Below are positions 1 through 8,813 of a DNA stretch of 15,740 nt, one piece after another (positions within the stretch are counted from its first letter, which is position 1; each line of letters begins with the position of its first letter). The DNA comes from Clostridiales bacterium (GTDB lineage: Bacteria; Bacillota; Desulfitobacteriia; Desulfitobacteriales; Desulfitobacteriaceae), in NCBI GenBank assembly GCA_027357125.1, contig DAHVVW010000007.1, positions 1 to 15,740 on the forward strand, read 5' to 3'. The notes under the pieces were generated by a model, which searched no databases, was not told the origin of the DNA, and saw only the letters and a program-made list of their open reading frames with translations. The translations under genes were made by a program, and so were the position numbers.

Positions 1-1
1 G

Positions 2-1954
2 GGGCAGGGGGCATTCTTAAGCGACATCGCAGATGATTATCATTTCCGGGGTGTGCCGGTGGCTCCCAAGCGCGGCAATATCGAAGACCGCAACGGGGGT
101 ATGCTGGCCATGAGTGTCAGCAGTGAGACTGTGTATGCGGTTCCGGCCGAAGTCAGGCAGTCCGGGCGGACGCGGGAAATCGCTGAGAAGCTGGCGCAGA
201 TATTGAACAAGCCGGTGACGGAAATCGAACCGAAGATTACTAAACGATCGGCCTTGGAGTATGTGCAGAAAAGAGTAACTCCGGAAGCGGCGGCTCAAGT
301 GAGGGCCTTAAAACTACCGGGAATCGGAACGACAGAAGATAGCCAGCGCTATTATCCAAACGGCAGCTTGGCTGCTCACATTATTGGGTTTGCCGGGATT
401 GACAACCAGGGCTTGGAAGGAATAGAGTTAACCAGGGATGAAGCGCTAAGGGGAGTACCTGGCAGCATTTTGAGAGAATTCGGGGCTAACGGAATTGAAC
501 TTCCTGAGGCTGAACAGCTTTACCTCGCACCCAAACAGGGGAACTCGGTGCGGTTGACGATTGATAAAAGCATCCAGGCTTTTGCGGAAAGGGAACTGCA
601 GAAGCTGATGTCAGGGCAAGGGACCAACATGAACGGGCAGGTTCCCAAAAGCGCCTCCATCCTGGTGATGGATCCGAACAGCGGAGAAATGCTGGCTTTG
701 GCGACCTTGCCGACATTTGATCCTAACCACTACCAGGAATACGACCTGAGCACGAGACGCAATATTGCCATTCAAAACGGGTATGAGCCAGGTTCCACTT
801 TCAAAATAATCACCCTCGCGGCCGCGCTTGAGGAAAAGAAAATCAAGCCTGAGGAGCATTTCTTTGACCGTGGCTTCTATACTGTGCTGGGCAAGAATGT
901 GCGCTGCTGGAAAGCAGGGGGGCATGGAGATCAGACGTTTGTCCAGGTTGCTGAGAATTCCTGCAACCCGGGGTTTGTCGAAATGGGTCAGCGTTTGGGC
1001 ACAGATAAATTCTATAAGTATTTGCGGGATTTTGGGTTAGGCCAGAAAACAGGGATTGAGATGTCCGGGGAAGCCTTGGGCATTCTGGCTAACAAGAAGC
1101 GGGCGACAGCCCTGGATTTGGCCACAATGTCCATTGGTCAGACGAATAATGTCACTGCGATCCAGTTGCTTACGGCCGTGGCCGCCGTGGCTAACGGCGG
1201 CAACTTAGTCAAGCCCCAGTTGGTGAGAGAGATTGTAAGCCCCAGGGGTGATGTCGTGGTGCCGTATAAAAAAGAAGTTGTACGACGCGTCATCAGTGAA
1301 AGCACCTCTAAGCTGGAGCGTGAGATTTTAGAATCGGTCGTGACCAACGGCACGGGTCGTCGTGCTTTCCTACCCGGTTATCGGGTAGCGGGCAAGACCG
1401 GGACCGCCCAGAAAGTGGCGAACGGGCAGTATGTGCAAGGGGACTATGTTGCTTCCTTTGCTGCGTTTGCCCCTGCTGACAACCCCCGTTTGGTGGTCTT
1501 GTCCGTGATTGACGGCGTACCTTTTTACGGTGGTGCGGTGGCGGCTCCTCCGGTGCAGGCCGTGTTGCTTGATTCTCTCAAGTATCTGGGGGTAAAGCCG
1601 CAGGCTAATGCGCCCTTAACCCCGGGCAAGCCGATGCCGGGTTTGGAATTCCCGCCGGTGAAAAAAGCAGCTACTGTTCCGTCTGTTCTCGGCTTGCCTG
1701 TGGCCGAAGCGCAACAGTCTTTGACTAAAGCGGGCTTCAAAGTCCTAACTGAGGGTGAGGGCGGGTATGTCCTTGACCAAATACCCCGCGGGGAGGCGAC
1801 CGTGGAAGAAGGCTCGGGTGTGCTTATCTATCTGGGTCAGGATGCGGGGGCTCCGGCTATGGCCAACTGGTGGGAAGAAGAGGACGAAGATATTGAGGCG
1901 ATTCTGAGCTTTCCTGGCAGGGTACCGATTGTGAGCAGCCCTCTGGGGCAATGA
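2..1954 (+). CDS. spoVD: SpoVD/FtsI-type penicillin-binding protein with one PASTA domain, 5' end outside window
   Basis: Class B penicillin-binding protein: a transpeptidase that cross-links septal or spore-cortex peptidoglycan on the outer face of the membrane. The frame is open from base 2 and reads through the conserved 'VPVAPKRGNIEDRNG' dimerisation-domain start, so the GTG at 53 is not the true start; the membrane anchor and roughly the first 40 residues are missing. Counting from codon 53, the catalytic serine is in STFK (Ser about 248), the SxN motif is SCN (about 303) and the KTG motif is KTGTAQ (about 448). One PASTA domain lies near residues 540-593. The protein ends in an unusual acidic tail of about 40 residues containing WWEEEDEDIE. 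The PASTA domain and the pairing with a downstream ftsW/spoVE favour SpoVD, but in clostridia with one dcw copy it may also be the vegetative FtsI. Family call is firm; the SpoVD/FtsI distinction is inference. Confidence 0.93.
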   Translation, partial: GQGAFLSDIADDYHFRGVPVAPKRGNIEDRNGGMLAMSVSSETVYAVPAEVRQSGRTREIAEKLAQILNKPVTEIEPKITKRSALEYVQKRVTPEAAAQVRALKLPGIGTTEDSQRYYPNGSLAAHIIGFAGIDNQGLEGIELTRDEALRGVPGSILREFGANGIELPEAEQLYLAPKQGNSVRLTIDKSIQAFAERELQKLMSGQGTNMNGQVPKSASILVMDPNSGEMLALATLPTFDPNHYQEYDLSTRRNIAIQNGYEPGSTFKIITLAAALEEKKIKPEEHFFDRGFYTVLGKNVRCWKAGGHGDQTFVQVAENSCNPGFVEMGQRLGTDKFYKYLRDFGLGQKTGIEMSGEALGILANKKRATALDLATMSIGQTNNVTAIQLLTAVAAVANGGNLVKPQLVREIVSPRGDVVVPYKKEVVRRVISESTSKLEREILESVVTNGTGRRAFLPGYRVAGKTGTAQKVANGQYVQGDYVASFAAFAPADNPRLVVLSVIDGVPFYGGAVAAPPVQAVLLDSLKYLGVKPQANAPLTPGKPMPGLEFPPVKKAATVPSVLGLPVAEAQQSLTKAGFKVLTEGEGGYVLDQIPRGEATVEEGSGVLIYLGQDAGAPAMANWWEEEDEDIEAILSFPGRVPIVSSPLGQ

Positions 1955-1974
1955 GGTCTGCCACAGACTGAAGA

Positions 1975-1984
1975 TGTCTATAAT
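1975..1984 (+). promoter_or_regulatory. Possible internal -10 element before murE
   Basis: A perfect TATAAT (1979-1984) lies in the 70-bp gap between spoVD and murE, the only sizeable gap inside the cell wall cluster. A TG pair sits two bases upstream of it rather than the one base of a classical extended -10. I see no convincing -35 box at 16-18 bp. A five-pair hairpin, GTCTG/CAGAC (1956-1968), lies just upstream. An internal promoter for murE onward is possible but unproven. Confidence 0.25.
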
Positions 1985-2024
1985 ATTTACAGAGCGTTAT
2001 GTTACAAGGAAGTGATAGTAGATT

Positions 2025-3509
2025 ATGCCAGCTCGGAAAACATTGGCAGAATTGATTAGAGAAATTGATGTTTTAGAAACGTCCGGAGATTTGACGACAG
2101 GGGTTCATGGCATCAGCATGGATTCTCGGAGAGTGCATGTGGGGGATCTCTACGCCTGTGTGCCGGGATTTAAGGCGGACGGGCATGACTTTGCTGAGGG
2201 TGCGCTGGCAGCTGGTGCAGTGGCCCTGGTAGTTGAACGGTTCCTGCCGCTTGCTGCGCCACAGATCAAGGTGGCCAGCGTGCGTCAGGCTCTGGGGCCT
2301 CTGGCGGCGAGGATTTACGATGACCCTAGCCGTAGCCTGGAAGTGGTTGGAGTTACTGGTACGAACGGCAAGACCACAATTACTCACCTGATTGAGAAAA
2401 TCGGGACGAAGCAGGGACGCAAAGTAGGGCTGATCGGAACTTTGGGAGCGCGCATTGCCGGTCGGGAGATACCGGGCGAGCGCACCACTCCCGAAGCGAT
2501 TGAGATGCAAAAATTGCTCTGGGAGATGGTTGAGGACGGAGTTTCGCTGGCCGTGATGGAAGTATCCTCCCATGCGCTTGACCTCGGTCGGGTTAAAGGG
2601 ATTGAATTTGATGCCGGGATTTTCAGTAATCTGACACAAGATCATTTAGATTATCATAAATCTATGGAAGAATACTTAAGTGCGAAGGCCCGTCTGTTTA
2701 GTGAGCTAAAAGGAGTAAAACAGCCTAAAATCGCAGTCCTGAACGCAGATGACCAGGCATTTCCCGCCCTACGGCAAGCATCTGCCGCTCCGGTAGTGAG
2801 CTATAGCATCAAAAAACCGGCTGATTACCGGGCCCATGAGGTGGAAGCAGGGGCGCACGGAGTAAAATTCTCGGTTGAATTTCGGGGTAAGCTTCAGCCT
2901 GTCAATTATCGAACTCCCGGCTTCTTCAGCGTGTATAATGCCCTGGCGGCTTTCGCCTGGGGTGTGGAGCGCGGGTATGAGCCGGAACTGGTGGCTGAGG
3001 CCTTGGCGGAGATCCCCGGGATACCGGGACGCTTCGAAAGCATTACTCTGGGCCAGCCATTCCAGGTTATTGTGGATTACGCCCATACGCCGGACGGGTT
3101 GGAAAACGTCCTGCGCACTGCGCGTGAGTTTACCCAAGGCAGGCTGATTTCAGTGTTTGGCTGCGGAGGGGACCGGGACAAAGCCAAAAGGCCGATTATG
3201 GGCCGGGTGTCTTCGGAGTTGAGTGATTTTTCCGTGGTTACGTCTGATAACCCACGTACAGAAAATCCGGAGCAAATCATCCGCGAGATCCTAAGCGGAG
3301 TCAAGGGCGAACAATATACAGTTGAGAGCGAGCGCAGGCAGGCAATCAAGAAGGCCTGTCGCCAGGCTCAGCCCGGAGATACGGTGCTCATTGCCGGCAA
3401 AGGGCATGAGACTTACCAAATCATCGGCACGGAAGTAAACCCGTTTGATGACCGGGAGGAAGCGCGCCAGGCGCTGAGGGGGCTAGGATATGCCGGTTTG
3501 GACAAGTGA
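2025..3509 (+). CDS. murE: MurE, UDP-MurNAc-L-Ala-D-Glu:meso-diaminopimelate ligase
   Basis: Cytoplasmic ATP-dependent ligase that adds the third amino acid to the peptidoglycan stem peptide. The protein has 494 residues, normal for MurE. The Mur-ligase P-loop GTNGKTT is at residues 112-118. The central-domain signature NLTQDHLDYH is followed by KARLF, which carries the lysine normally carbamylated. The C-terminal domain has DNPR at 408-411, the specificity motif for meso-diaminopimelate rather than lysine, and a GKGHETYQ motif close to the end. The ATG at 2025 has a long Shine-Dalgarno match, AAGGAAGTGAT (2006-2016), with 8 bases of spacing, which supports this start. The end of the gene overlaps the murF start by 20 bases, consistent with one transcript. 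Confidence 0.97.
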   Translation: MPARKTLAELIREIDVLETSGDLTTGVHGISMDSRRVHVGDLYACVPGFKADGHDFAEGALAAGAVALVVERFLPLAAPQIKVASVRQALGPLAARIYDDPSRSLEVVGVTGTNGKTTITHLIEKIGTKQGRKVGLIGTLGARIAGREIPGERTTPEAIEMQKLLWEMVEDGVSLAVMEVSSHALDLGRVKGIEFDAGIFSNLTQDHLDYHKSMEEYLSAKARLFSELKGVKQPKIAVLNADDQAFPALRQASAAPVVSYSIKKPADYRAHEVEAGAHGVKFSVEFRGKLQPVNYRTPGFFSVYNALAAFAWGVERGYEPELVAEALAEIPGIPGRFESITLGQPFQVIVDYAHTPDGLENVLRTAREFTQGRLISVFGCGGDRDKAKRPIMGRVSSELSDFSVVTSDNPRTENPEQIIREILSGVKGEQYTVESERRQAIKKACRQAQPGDTVLIAGKGHETYQIIGTEVNPFDDREEARQALRGLGYAGLDK

Positions 3510-4944
3510 AGAGGTCGCCAGAATCCTTGAGGGTGAGTTAAAAGGAGATGGCAGGGTACAAACGGCAGGGTGTGTGCTGGACAGCCGTCAGGCCAAAGCC
3601 GGGGAAATATTTTTTGCCCTGCCGGGGGAAAAAGCGGATGGGCATAAGTTTATTAAGGCGGCCTGGAATAATGGGGCCAATGTAGCGGTTGCGGCTAAAA
3701 GCAGGGTCGGGGAGTTTCCGGAAGCCCTGGATGTGCCGCCCGGGAAAGCTCTCTTGTTAGTACACTCTCCTTTTGAAGCCCTCAGGGCTTTGGCGCGAGC
3801 CTGGCGACAGTTTTTGGGGGCTAAAGTGATAGGAATAACAGGAAGCAATGGCAAGACCACTACTAAAGACATGGTGGCGGCAGTCCTGGAACAACGCTAT
3901 CGCGTATTTAAGAACAGCGGCAATCACAATAATGAGCTTGGGCTGCCTTTAACCGTTCTCAACGCTCCAGAGGATACGGAAATTTTGGTTTTGGAGATGG
4001 GTATGCGTGGCTTGGGTGAGATCAAGGCTCTGTGTGAAATCGCACAGCCTGACACCGGAGTGATAACCAACATCGGAAGTACTCATTTAGAGCTCTTAGG
4101 GACTCAGGAACGTATCGCTCAGGCCAAGTGGGAACTGATAGATTCCCTGCCGCCGCACGGAACGGCGGTCTTAAACGCCGAGGATTCGTGGTCGGCAACT
4201 AAAGGCAACAATGATCCTCATTCCCGCCTCTTCTATGGCCTTGAAGGAAAATATGAGAATCCGGAGGTGCGCGGGTATGGGCTGAAGCCGTGGGGTTCGT
4301 TGGGGACGTCTTTTAAAGTTAGGATGGGAGAGGAAGAAGCGAAAGTTTTTCTCCCCTTGCCTGGAGGGCATAATGTCTTGGATGCTTTGGCTGCCTTGGC
4401 TGTGGGCACTGTATATGGAGTGCGCCTCCAAGACGGGTGCCACGGGCTTAAGGAGCTAAAACTCTCCAAATTAAGGCTGGAAGTGCATGAAGGTTTCGCT
4501 GGCAGCGTGCTTATCAGTGATGTTTATAATGCCAATCCTGTTTCGATGCAGGCATCTTTACGGGTATTGAAAGAACGGGCTCAGGATAATGATACGCTGG
4601 CGATTCTGGGGGAGATGTACGAACTGGGTGCAGAGAGTGAACACGGGCACCGCTCAGTGGGGGAAACTCTGGCCGCTCTGGGGGTTAGCGAGTTAATTAC
4701 GGTAGGGGCTCTGGCGGAGGACATTGCCCGGGGAGCGCTGGCAGTTGGGCTGTCTCCGGAGAGGGTCCACACCTGTGTGACCAGGGAAGAAGGGGTTGCG
4801 CTGGCTAAAGACGTCCTTAACCGCCGAAGGCAGCCGACCTGGGTTTTGATTAAAGGGTCGCGGGGGATGAAGATGGAGGAAGTGACCGCCGGACTTAAGC
4901 ACGTTTCCGGGAACCCGCGGGTAGGAGAAGGAAGGATCATTTGA
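3490..4944 (+). CDS. murF: MurF, UDP-MurNAc-tripeptide--D-alanyl-D-alanine ligase
   Basis: Cytoplasmic ligase that adds the D-Ala-D-Ala dipeptide and so completes the UDP-MurNAc-pentapeptide. The protein has 484 residues, slightly longer than many MurF proteins. The P-loop [10 protein letters not shown] starts at residue 118 and is followed by the MurF hallmark region [18 protein letters not shown]. Further MurF motifs are [37 protein letters not shown] and the C-terminal [12 protein letters not shown]. The ATG at 3490 lies inside the murE coding end and has only a weak purine-rich stretch before it, so translation is probably coupled to murE. The stop codon (4942-4944) overlaps the mraY start. 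Confidence 0.96.
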   Translation: MPVWTSEEVARILEGELKGDGRVQTAGCVLDSRQAKAGEIFFALPGEKADGHKFIKAAWNNGANVAVAAKSRVGEFPEALDVPPGKALLLVHSPFEALRALARAWRQFLGAKVIGITGSNGKTTTKDMVAAVLEQRYRVFKNSGNHNNELGLPLTVLNAPEDTEILVLEMGMRGLGEIKALCEIAQPDTGVITNIGSTHLELLGTQERIAQAKWELIDSLPPHGTAVLNAEDSWSATKGNNDPHSRLFYGLEGKYENPEVRGYGLKPWGSLGTSFKVRMGEEEAKVFLPLPGGHNVLDALAALAVGTVYGVRLQDGCHGLKELKLSKLRLEVHEGFAGSVLISDVYNANPVSMQASLRVLKERAQDNDTLAILGEMYELGAESEHGHRSVGETLAALGVSELITVGALAEDIARGALAVGLSPERVHTCVTREEGVALAKDVLNRRRQPTWVLIKGSRGMKMEEVTAGLKHVSGNPRVGEGRII

Positions 4945-5948
4945 TGTCTGAGCGTATCTTGTTAGCAGCGGGGCTGGCCTTGATCATTACCCTGGTTTTG
5001 GGACCGTTTGTCATCCCGGTGCTGCGTATTCTAAAATTCGGTCAGAGCATCCGCAAGGATGGTCCGGAAAGGCATTTGCAAAAGGCGGGCACCCCGACGA
5101 TGGGAGGAATTATCTTCCTGGTCGGGATTGTGACTGCTTCCCTCCTGGCTGCCCAAGAACCGACCTCGCTGGAAATGATCGTCCTGGTCGGCGGCACACT
5201 AGGCTTTGCACTCATTGGATTTATTGATGATTTTATCAAAGTGGTCATGCGGCGTTCCCTTGGTTTGCGCGCTTATCAGAAACTTCTGGGTCAGCTTGCT
5301 CTGGCGTTTATTTTGGCTATCGTAGCTGTTAAAGCCTTGGGCAGGGGGACAGACATTACCATTCCCTTTACCGGCATTCACTTGGATATCGGCTTATTTT
5401 ACTATCCTCTTACTGCTTTTATTATCGTGGGCATCAATAATGCTGTTAACCTAACGGACGGACTGGATGGTCTGGCAGCGGGGACAACTCTGATTGCGTC
5501 CCTGGGCTTTGTCTTGATCGCGGTTCTTTTGTCTGTGCAGGGAGGGGTTGCGGTTTTGGCGCATGAGTCCGACCTGGCGGTTTTTGCTGCGGCTGTGGCG
5601 GGTGGCTGTCTGGGTTTTCTCCGCTTTAACGCATACCCGGCGCGGGTCTTCATGGGAGATACCGGTTCCCTGGCTCTGGGTGGGGCTCTGGTCAGCCTCG
5701 CTGTGATCAGCAAAAGTGAACTCATTCTTTTGCTTGTGGGCGGGGTGTATGTGGCTGAGGCCTTCTCCGTAATCATTCAGGTTATCTCGTTCCAGACAAC
5801 CGGGAAACGGGTATTTCGCATGAGCCCGCTCCACCACCACTTTGAACTAGGGGGATGGAGTGAATGGAGAGTAGTGGCAGTTTTTTGGTCAGCGGCTCTT
5901 ATCTGCGCCCTCTTAGGGGTGATCGCTTATATACCGACACTTAGTTAG
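4944..5948 (+). CDS. mraY: MraY, phospho-MurNAc-pentapeptide transferase
   Basis: Integral membrane enzyme that transfers phospho-MurNAc-pentapeptide from UDP to undecaprenyl phosphate, forming lipid I. Visible family motifs: KAGTPTMGG near the N terminus, DDFIKV, the [10 protein letters not shown] motif with its Asp pair starting at residue 172, [11 protein letters not shown], and the HHHFE motif from residue 297, all expected for the Mg-dependent active site. About ten hydrophobic segments are apparent. I prefer the ATG at 4944, which overlaps the murF stop as TGATG (334 residues). A TTG one codon earlier is possible but less likely. The purine run AGAAGGAAGG before it serves as the ribosome binding site. 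Confidence 0.97.
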   Translation: MSERILLAAGLALIITLVLGPFVIPVLRILKFGQSIRKDGPERHLQKAGTPTMGGIIFLVGIVTASLLAAQEPTSLEMIVLVGGTLGFALIGFIDDFIKVVMRRSLGLRAYQKLLGQLALAFILAIVAVKALGRGTDITIPFTGIHLDIGLFYYPLTAFIIVGINNAVNLTDGLDGLAAGTTLIASLGFVLIAVLLSVQGGVAVLAHESDLAVFAAAVAGGCLGFLRFNAYPARVFMGDTGSLALGGALVSLAVISKSELILLLVGGVYVAEAFSVIIQVISFQTTGKRVFRMSPLHHHFELGGWSEWRVVAVFWSAALICALLGVIAYIPTLS

Positions 5949-5980
5949 ATATGATAACGCATACATTGGAGGAATGAACA

Positions 5981-7348
5981 GTGAACTGGCAAGGAAAACG
6001 CGCTCTGGTAGTAGGTGCGGGCCGCAGCGGGCAAGCCGCGGTGCTTAAACTTAAGAAATTGGAAACAGAAGTGTTTTTAACAGACCGGCAGGAGAGGGAG
6101 AAGCTCCAGGGAATAGAGGAGCTGGGGCTTGATGAAGCCCACCTACTCCTGGCGCGGGTGCCGGAGTGGGAGGAGATCCGCGCTGAGCTGATCGTGCTCT
6201 CTCCGGGAGTGTCCCCGGAGCAGGGTTTTATTCAAGCGGCCCTGGCTGAGAAAGTTCCGGTCTGGAGCGAGGTTGAGTTGGCCATGCGTGATTCCGCCGC
6301 TGTCTGTGTGGGGATAACCGGAACCAACGGCAAGACCACAACCACGACTTTGGCCGGGGAGCTTGCCAAACGTACCGGTCGCCCGACCAGGGTGGTGGGG
6401 AATATCGGGCTTGCGATGAGCGGGCAGGTTGAAGACCTGGCTGAAAACGGAATCGTGGTCGCAGAACTTTCAAGTTTTCAGCTGGAGTTCATTGACAAGC
6501 TGCATGTCCAGATTGGGATTTTTTTAAATGTTACGCCCGATCATCTGGACCGCCACCATACGCTCGCGAATTACTTAGAGGTCAAAGCTCGGCTCTTTGA
6601 AAATCAAACCCCTGCCGATTTAGCCATCCTTAACTGGGACGACCCCCTGGTACGCTCCTTGGGGGGAGAAATGAAGGGGAGGGTTCTCTACTTCAGTTCT
6701 ACTTCTTTCTTGCCTGATGGGATTTCCGTGTGGCAGGACAAGATTGTCTATGCCGAAGGGGGAGAGAGGACTGAGATTGTGGAGCGGCAGGCGTTGCAAC
6801 TGCGGGGCAGCCATAACCTTGAGAATGTGATGGCCGCAGCTGCTGCCGCCAGCGAATTAGGGCTTACCTGGCCGGAAATCGCACAAGTGCTGCGGGAATT
6901 TCCGGGAGTGGAACACCGCCAGGAGAAGGTTGGGATTTTCGATGGGATACTCTTTATCAACGATTCCAAAGGAACTAATCCGAATGCTTCGGAGAAAGCG
7001 CTCCTGGCTTTTGAGGACCCGCTGATTCTCATCGCCGGAGGTAAGAATAAGGGCTTGGATTTCCACGAATTTATGAAGTTGGTCAAGCGCAAAGTGAAAC
7101 ACCTGGTCTTGCTGGGACAGGCTGCGGCAGAAATGGAAGAGGCAGCCCGGGATGAGGGAGTGGAGCGGATTGTGCGTGCATCTTCTTTAGAGGATGCGGT
7201 AGAGAAAGGGATTGCGGAGGCCTCTCCTGGGGATGTGGTCCTGCTCTCTCCGGCTTGTACAAGTTGGGATATGTTTAAGAGTTATGAAGAAAGAGGGGAA
7301 TTGTTTAAGGAGTTAGTGCGTAGGCATTATAGGGAACCCAAATTGTAA
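5981..7348 (+). CDS. murD: MurD, UDP-MurNAc-L-alanine--D-glutamate ligase
   Basis: Cytoplasmic ligase that adds D-glutamate to UDP-MurNAc-L-Ala. The protein has 455 residues. It starts with a Rossmann-like MurD N-terminal domain (VVGAGRSG), then the P-loop GTNGKTTTTT from residue 114, ELSSFQLE, NVTPDHLDRH, PGVEHRQE, NDSKGTNPNA, the IAGGKNKG motif and the C-terminal LSPACTSWDMFKSYEERG, all typical of MurD. Translation starts at GTG 5981, with TTGGAGGAATG just upstream; the ATG at 5974 is out of frame. A 32-bp gap separates it from mraY and 13 bp from ftsW, so it belongs to the same operon. Confidence 0.97.
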   Translation: MNWQGKRALVVGAGRSGQAAVLKLKKLETEVFLTDRQEREKLQGIEELGLDEAHLLLARVPEWEEIRAELIVLSPGVSPEQGFIQAALAEKVPVWSEVELAMRDSAAVCVGITGTNGKTTTTTLAGELAKRTGRPTRVVGNIGLAMSGQVEDLAENGIVVAELSSFQLEFIDKLHVQIGIFLNVTPDHLDRHHTLANYLEVKARLFENQTPADLAILNWDDPLVRSLGGEMKGRVLYFSSTSFLPDGISVWQDKIVYAEGGERTEIVERQALQLRGSHNLENVMAAAAAASELGLTWPEIAQVLREFPGVEHRQEKVGIFDGILFINDSKGTNPNASEKALLAFEDPLILIAGGKNKGLDFHEFMKLVKRKVKHLVLLGQAAAEMEEAARDEGVERIVRASSLEDAVEKGIAEASPGDVVLLSPACTSWDMFKSYEERGELFKELVRRHYREPKL

Positions 7349-7361
7349 AGGGGGAACTTGC

Positions 7362-8456
7362 ATGCCGAGGCGAAGCCGACCGGATATGATCTTATTGTGG
7401 GCGATCCTAGCCCTGCTTAGCATAGGGGTCATTATGGTTTATAGTTCCAGTGCTGTTAAAGGATACTTACAGTACAATGATCCTTATCATTTCCTCAAGA
7501 TGGAGGGAATCTGGGTCACGCTTGGTTTGGCAGCAATGGTGCTGAGCATGCGCCTCGACTTGCGCTTACTAAGGAAATGGGCAAAACCCGCTTTATATTT
7601 GGCCATTGTCTTACTGATTATGGTGAAAATCCCGGGGGTAGGGCGGAAAGTCAACGGTGCAGACCGCTGGATTGGGTTAGGCCCCTTATCTGTTCAGCCT
7701 TCAGAGATCATTAAGCTGGCAATGGTTTTGGTGATGTCCCACATCCTGGCTTTGCAGCCCTATAAAATTCGCTCTTTCCGCAAAGGGCTCTTGCCGGTCT
7801 TAGGGCTTTTAGGATTAATTGCCGGGCTGATCATGCTGCAGCCAGACTTGGGTACTACGTTGGTGATAGCCGGGACCACTTTCTTTATGCTGATCGCGGC
7901 CGGAGCCAGAGCGGGTCATCTCACTGCCTTGGGCGGGGTCGGCCTGTTCTTGGTGGTGGCGGCCATAGCAGCTGCTCCTTATCGCATGCGGCGCATCCTC
8001 GCCTTTCTGGACCCGTGGGCTGATCCTTCAGGGAAAGGGTATCAGACGATTCAGGCTCTTCTGGCCCTCGGCCCGGGCGGTCTCTTTGGCCTGGGCTTAG
8101 GACACAGCAAGCAGAAATTTTTGTACCTGCCTGAAAACCACACGGACTTTATCTTTGCCATGATCGGGGAGGAACTGGGATTCATCGGAGCGACGCTGGT
8201 TGTTTTGCTCTTTTTCCTCTTCGCCTGGCGCGGCTTCAAAGTGGCGATGGGAGCAGCTGACGCTTTTTCCGGTCTCTTGGCTGTGGGGCTGACTTCGATG
8301 GTAGTGATCCAGGCGATGGTTAATATGGGAGTGGTCAGTGGGGTTTTGCCAGTGACCGGAATCACGCTCCCGTTTCTAAGTTATGGCGGAACCTCGCTCG
8401 TCTTTACCCTGCTCGGAGTCGGGGTATTGCTCAATATTTCACGGGAAGCCCGCTAG
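7362..8456 (+). CDS. ftsW: FtsW/SpoVE, SEDS-family peptidoglycan glycosyltransferase
   Basis: Polytopic membrane glycosyltransferase of the SEDS family that polymerises lipid II and works with a cognate class B penicillin-binding protein, here most likely the SpoVD-like protein at the start of the cluster. The protein has 364 residues, the usual length. Motifs: ADRWIGLG, QPSEIIKLA, QPDLGTT (residues 160-166, containing the conserved Asp at 162), PENHTDFIF, GEELGF and the signature LPVTGITLPFLSYGGTS near the C terminus. The ATG at 7362 has GGGGG in front. FtsW (vegetative) and SpoVE (sporulation) cannot be separated by motif; pairing with SpoVD suggests SpoVE or a dual role. It is the last cell wall gene here; murG does not follow. 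Confidence 0.95.
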   Translation: MPRRSRPDMILLWAILALLSIGVIMVYSSSAVKGYLQYNDPYHFLKMEGIWVTLGLAAMVLSMRLDLRLLRKWAKPALYLAIVLLIMVKIPGVGRKVNGADRWIGLGPLSVQPSEIIKLAMVLVMSHILALQPYKIRSFRKGLLPVLGLLGLIAGLIMLQPDLGTTLVIAGTTFFMLIAAGARAGHLTALGGVGLFLVVAAIAAAPYRMRRILAFLDPWADPSGKGYQTIQALLALGPGGLFGLGLGHSKQKFLYLPENHTDFIFAMIGEELGFIGATLVVLLFFLFAWRGFKVAMGAADAFSGLLAVGLTSMVVIQAMVNMGVVSGVLPVTGITLPFLSYGGTSLVFTLLGVGVLLNISREAR

Positions 8457-8492
8457 TTTGCCGTAATCGCTCACACTATCTTGGAAACCTGC

Positions 8493-8693
8493 CGGCAAGC
8501 TGTCTTGCCGAGACATATCCTCGGGCGGTGAGTATCTTCTATAGAATCGCCCTCGGCATTAATCTCCACCGGAGATTAATGTCACCGGACTGTATCGCAC
8601 CACGCGCCGGATGCTCGAACAGCGTGAAGCTGTTCGCCGAAGGATTGAGCTTGTAGACTCTGCTACTGCGAAACAGTCCGGTGGACTGTTTCG
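8493..8693. repeat. Array of five compact palindromes (hairpins)
   Basis: Five successive inverted repeats are read directly. H1: CGGCAAG/CTTGCCG (8493-8510, loop CTGT). H2: GGGCGGT/ATCGCCC (8523-8552, one G-T pair, 16-base loop). H3: CATTAATCTCC/GGAGATTAATG (8557-8581, loop ACC). H4: CGAACAGC/GCTGTTCG (8616-8636, loop GTGAA). H5: CGAAACAGTCC/GGACTGTTTCG (8669-8693, loop GGT). All but H2 are perfect, with loops of 3-5 bases. The five arms differ in sequence, so this is not a CRISPR array or a tandem repeat. It may be a structured RNA, a mobile palindromic element of the REP/MITE kind, or a recombination scar. None has a T-run, so terminator function is unlikely. Confidence 0.8.
8583..8683 (+). 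promoter_or_regulatory. Long-range complementary pair competing with hairpin H5
   Basis: CACCGGACTGT (8583-8593) is exactly complementary to ACAGTCCGGTG (8673-8683). The second segment also forms most of the 5' arm and the loop of hairpin H5. An RNA from this interval could therefore form either an 11-bp long-range helix enclosing hairpin H4 or the local H5 hairpin, but not both. That is the logic of an RNA switch. No ligand-binding family is recognised, and the function is only a possibility. Confidence 0.35.
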
Positions 8694-8813
8694 ACTCTTG
8701 GTAATACCTGAAGTTATAAAGAGCAAAAGTAAGCGAATTTCTACGTTCTAAACTTGTCCTTCTGATGCATATCTATTAGTGAAAGTTGCTTCAGATGGAG
8801 TGCGAACGGGGGA

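Larger units (their letters stand above)
8457..8813. other. 357-bp gene-free interval containing a hairpin array
   Basis: No reading frame with a start and a credible ribosome binding site is visible on either strand. Positions 8493-8693 hold five stem-loops, listed as a separate entry. Positions 8694-8813 are A+T-richer, lead into bofA and show no clear housekeeping promoter: TTGTCC at 8754 lacks a properly spaced -10. I see no hairpin followed by a T-run after ftsW, so where the cell wall transcript ends is unclear. Confidence 0.7.

Noticed and set aside
8493..8693. CRISPR-like repeat array
   Set aside because: The five palindromes have different sequences and no regular spacers of equal length, and no cas genes are nearby.
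8754..8782. Promoter for bofA
   Set aside because: TTGTCC has no -10 hexamer at 16-18 bases, and I could not fit a convincing sigma-E pattern either.
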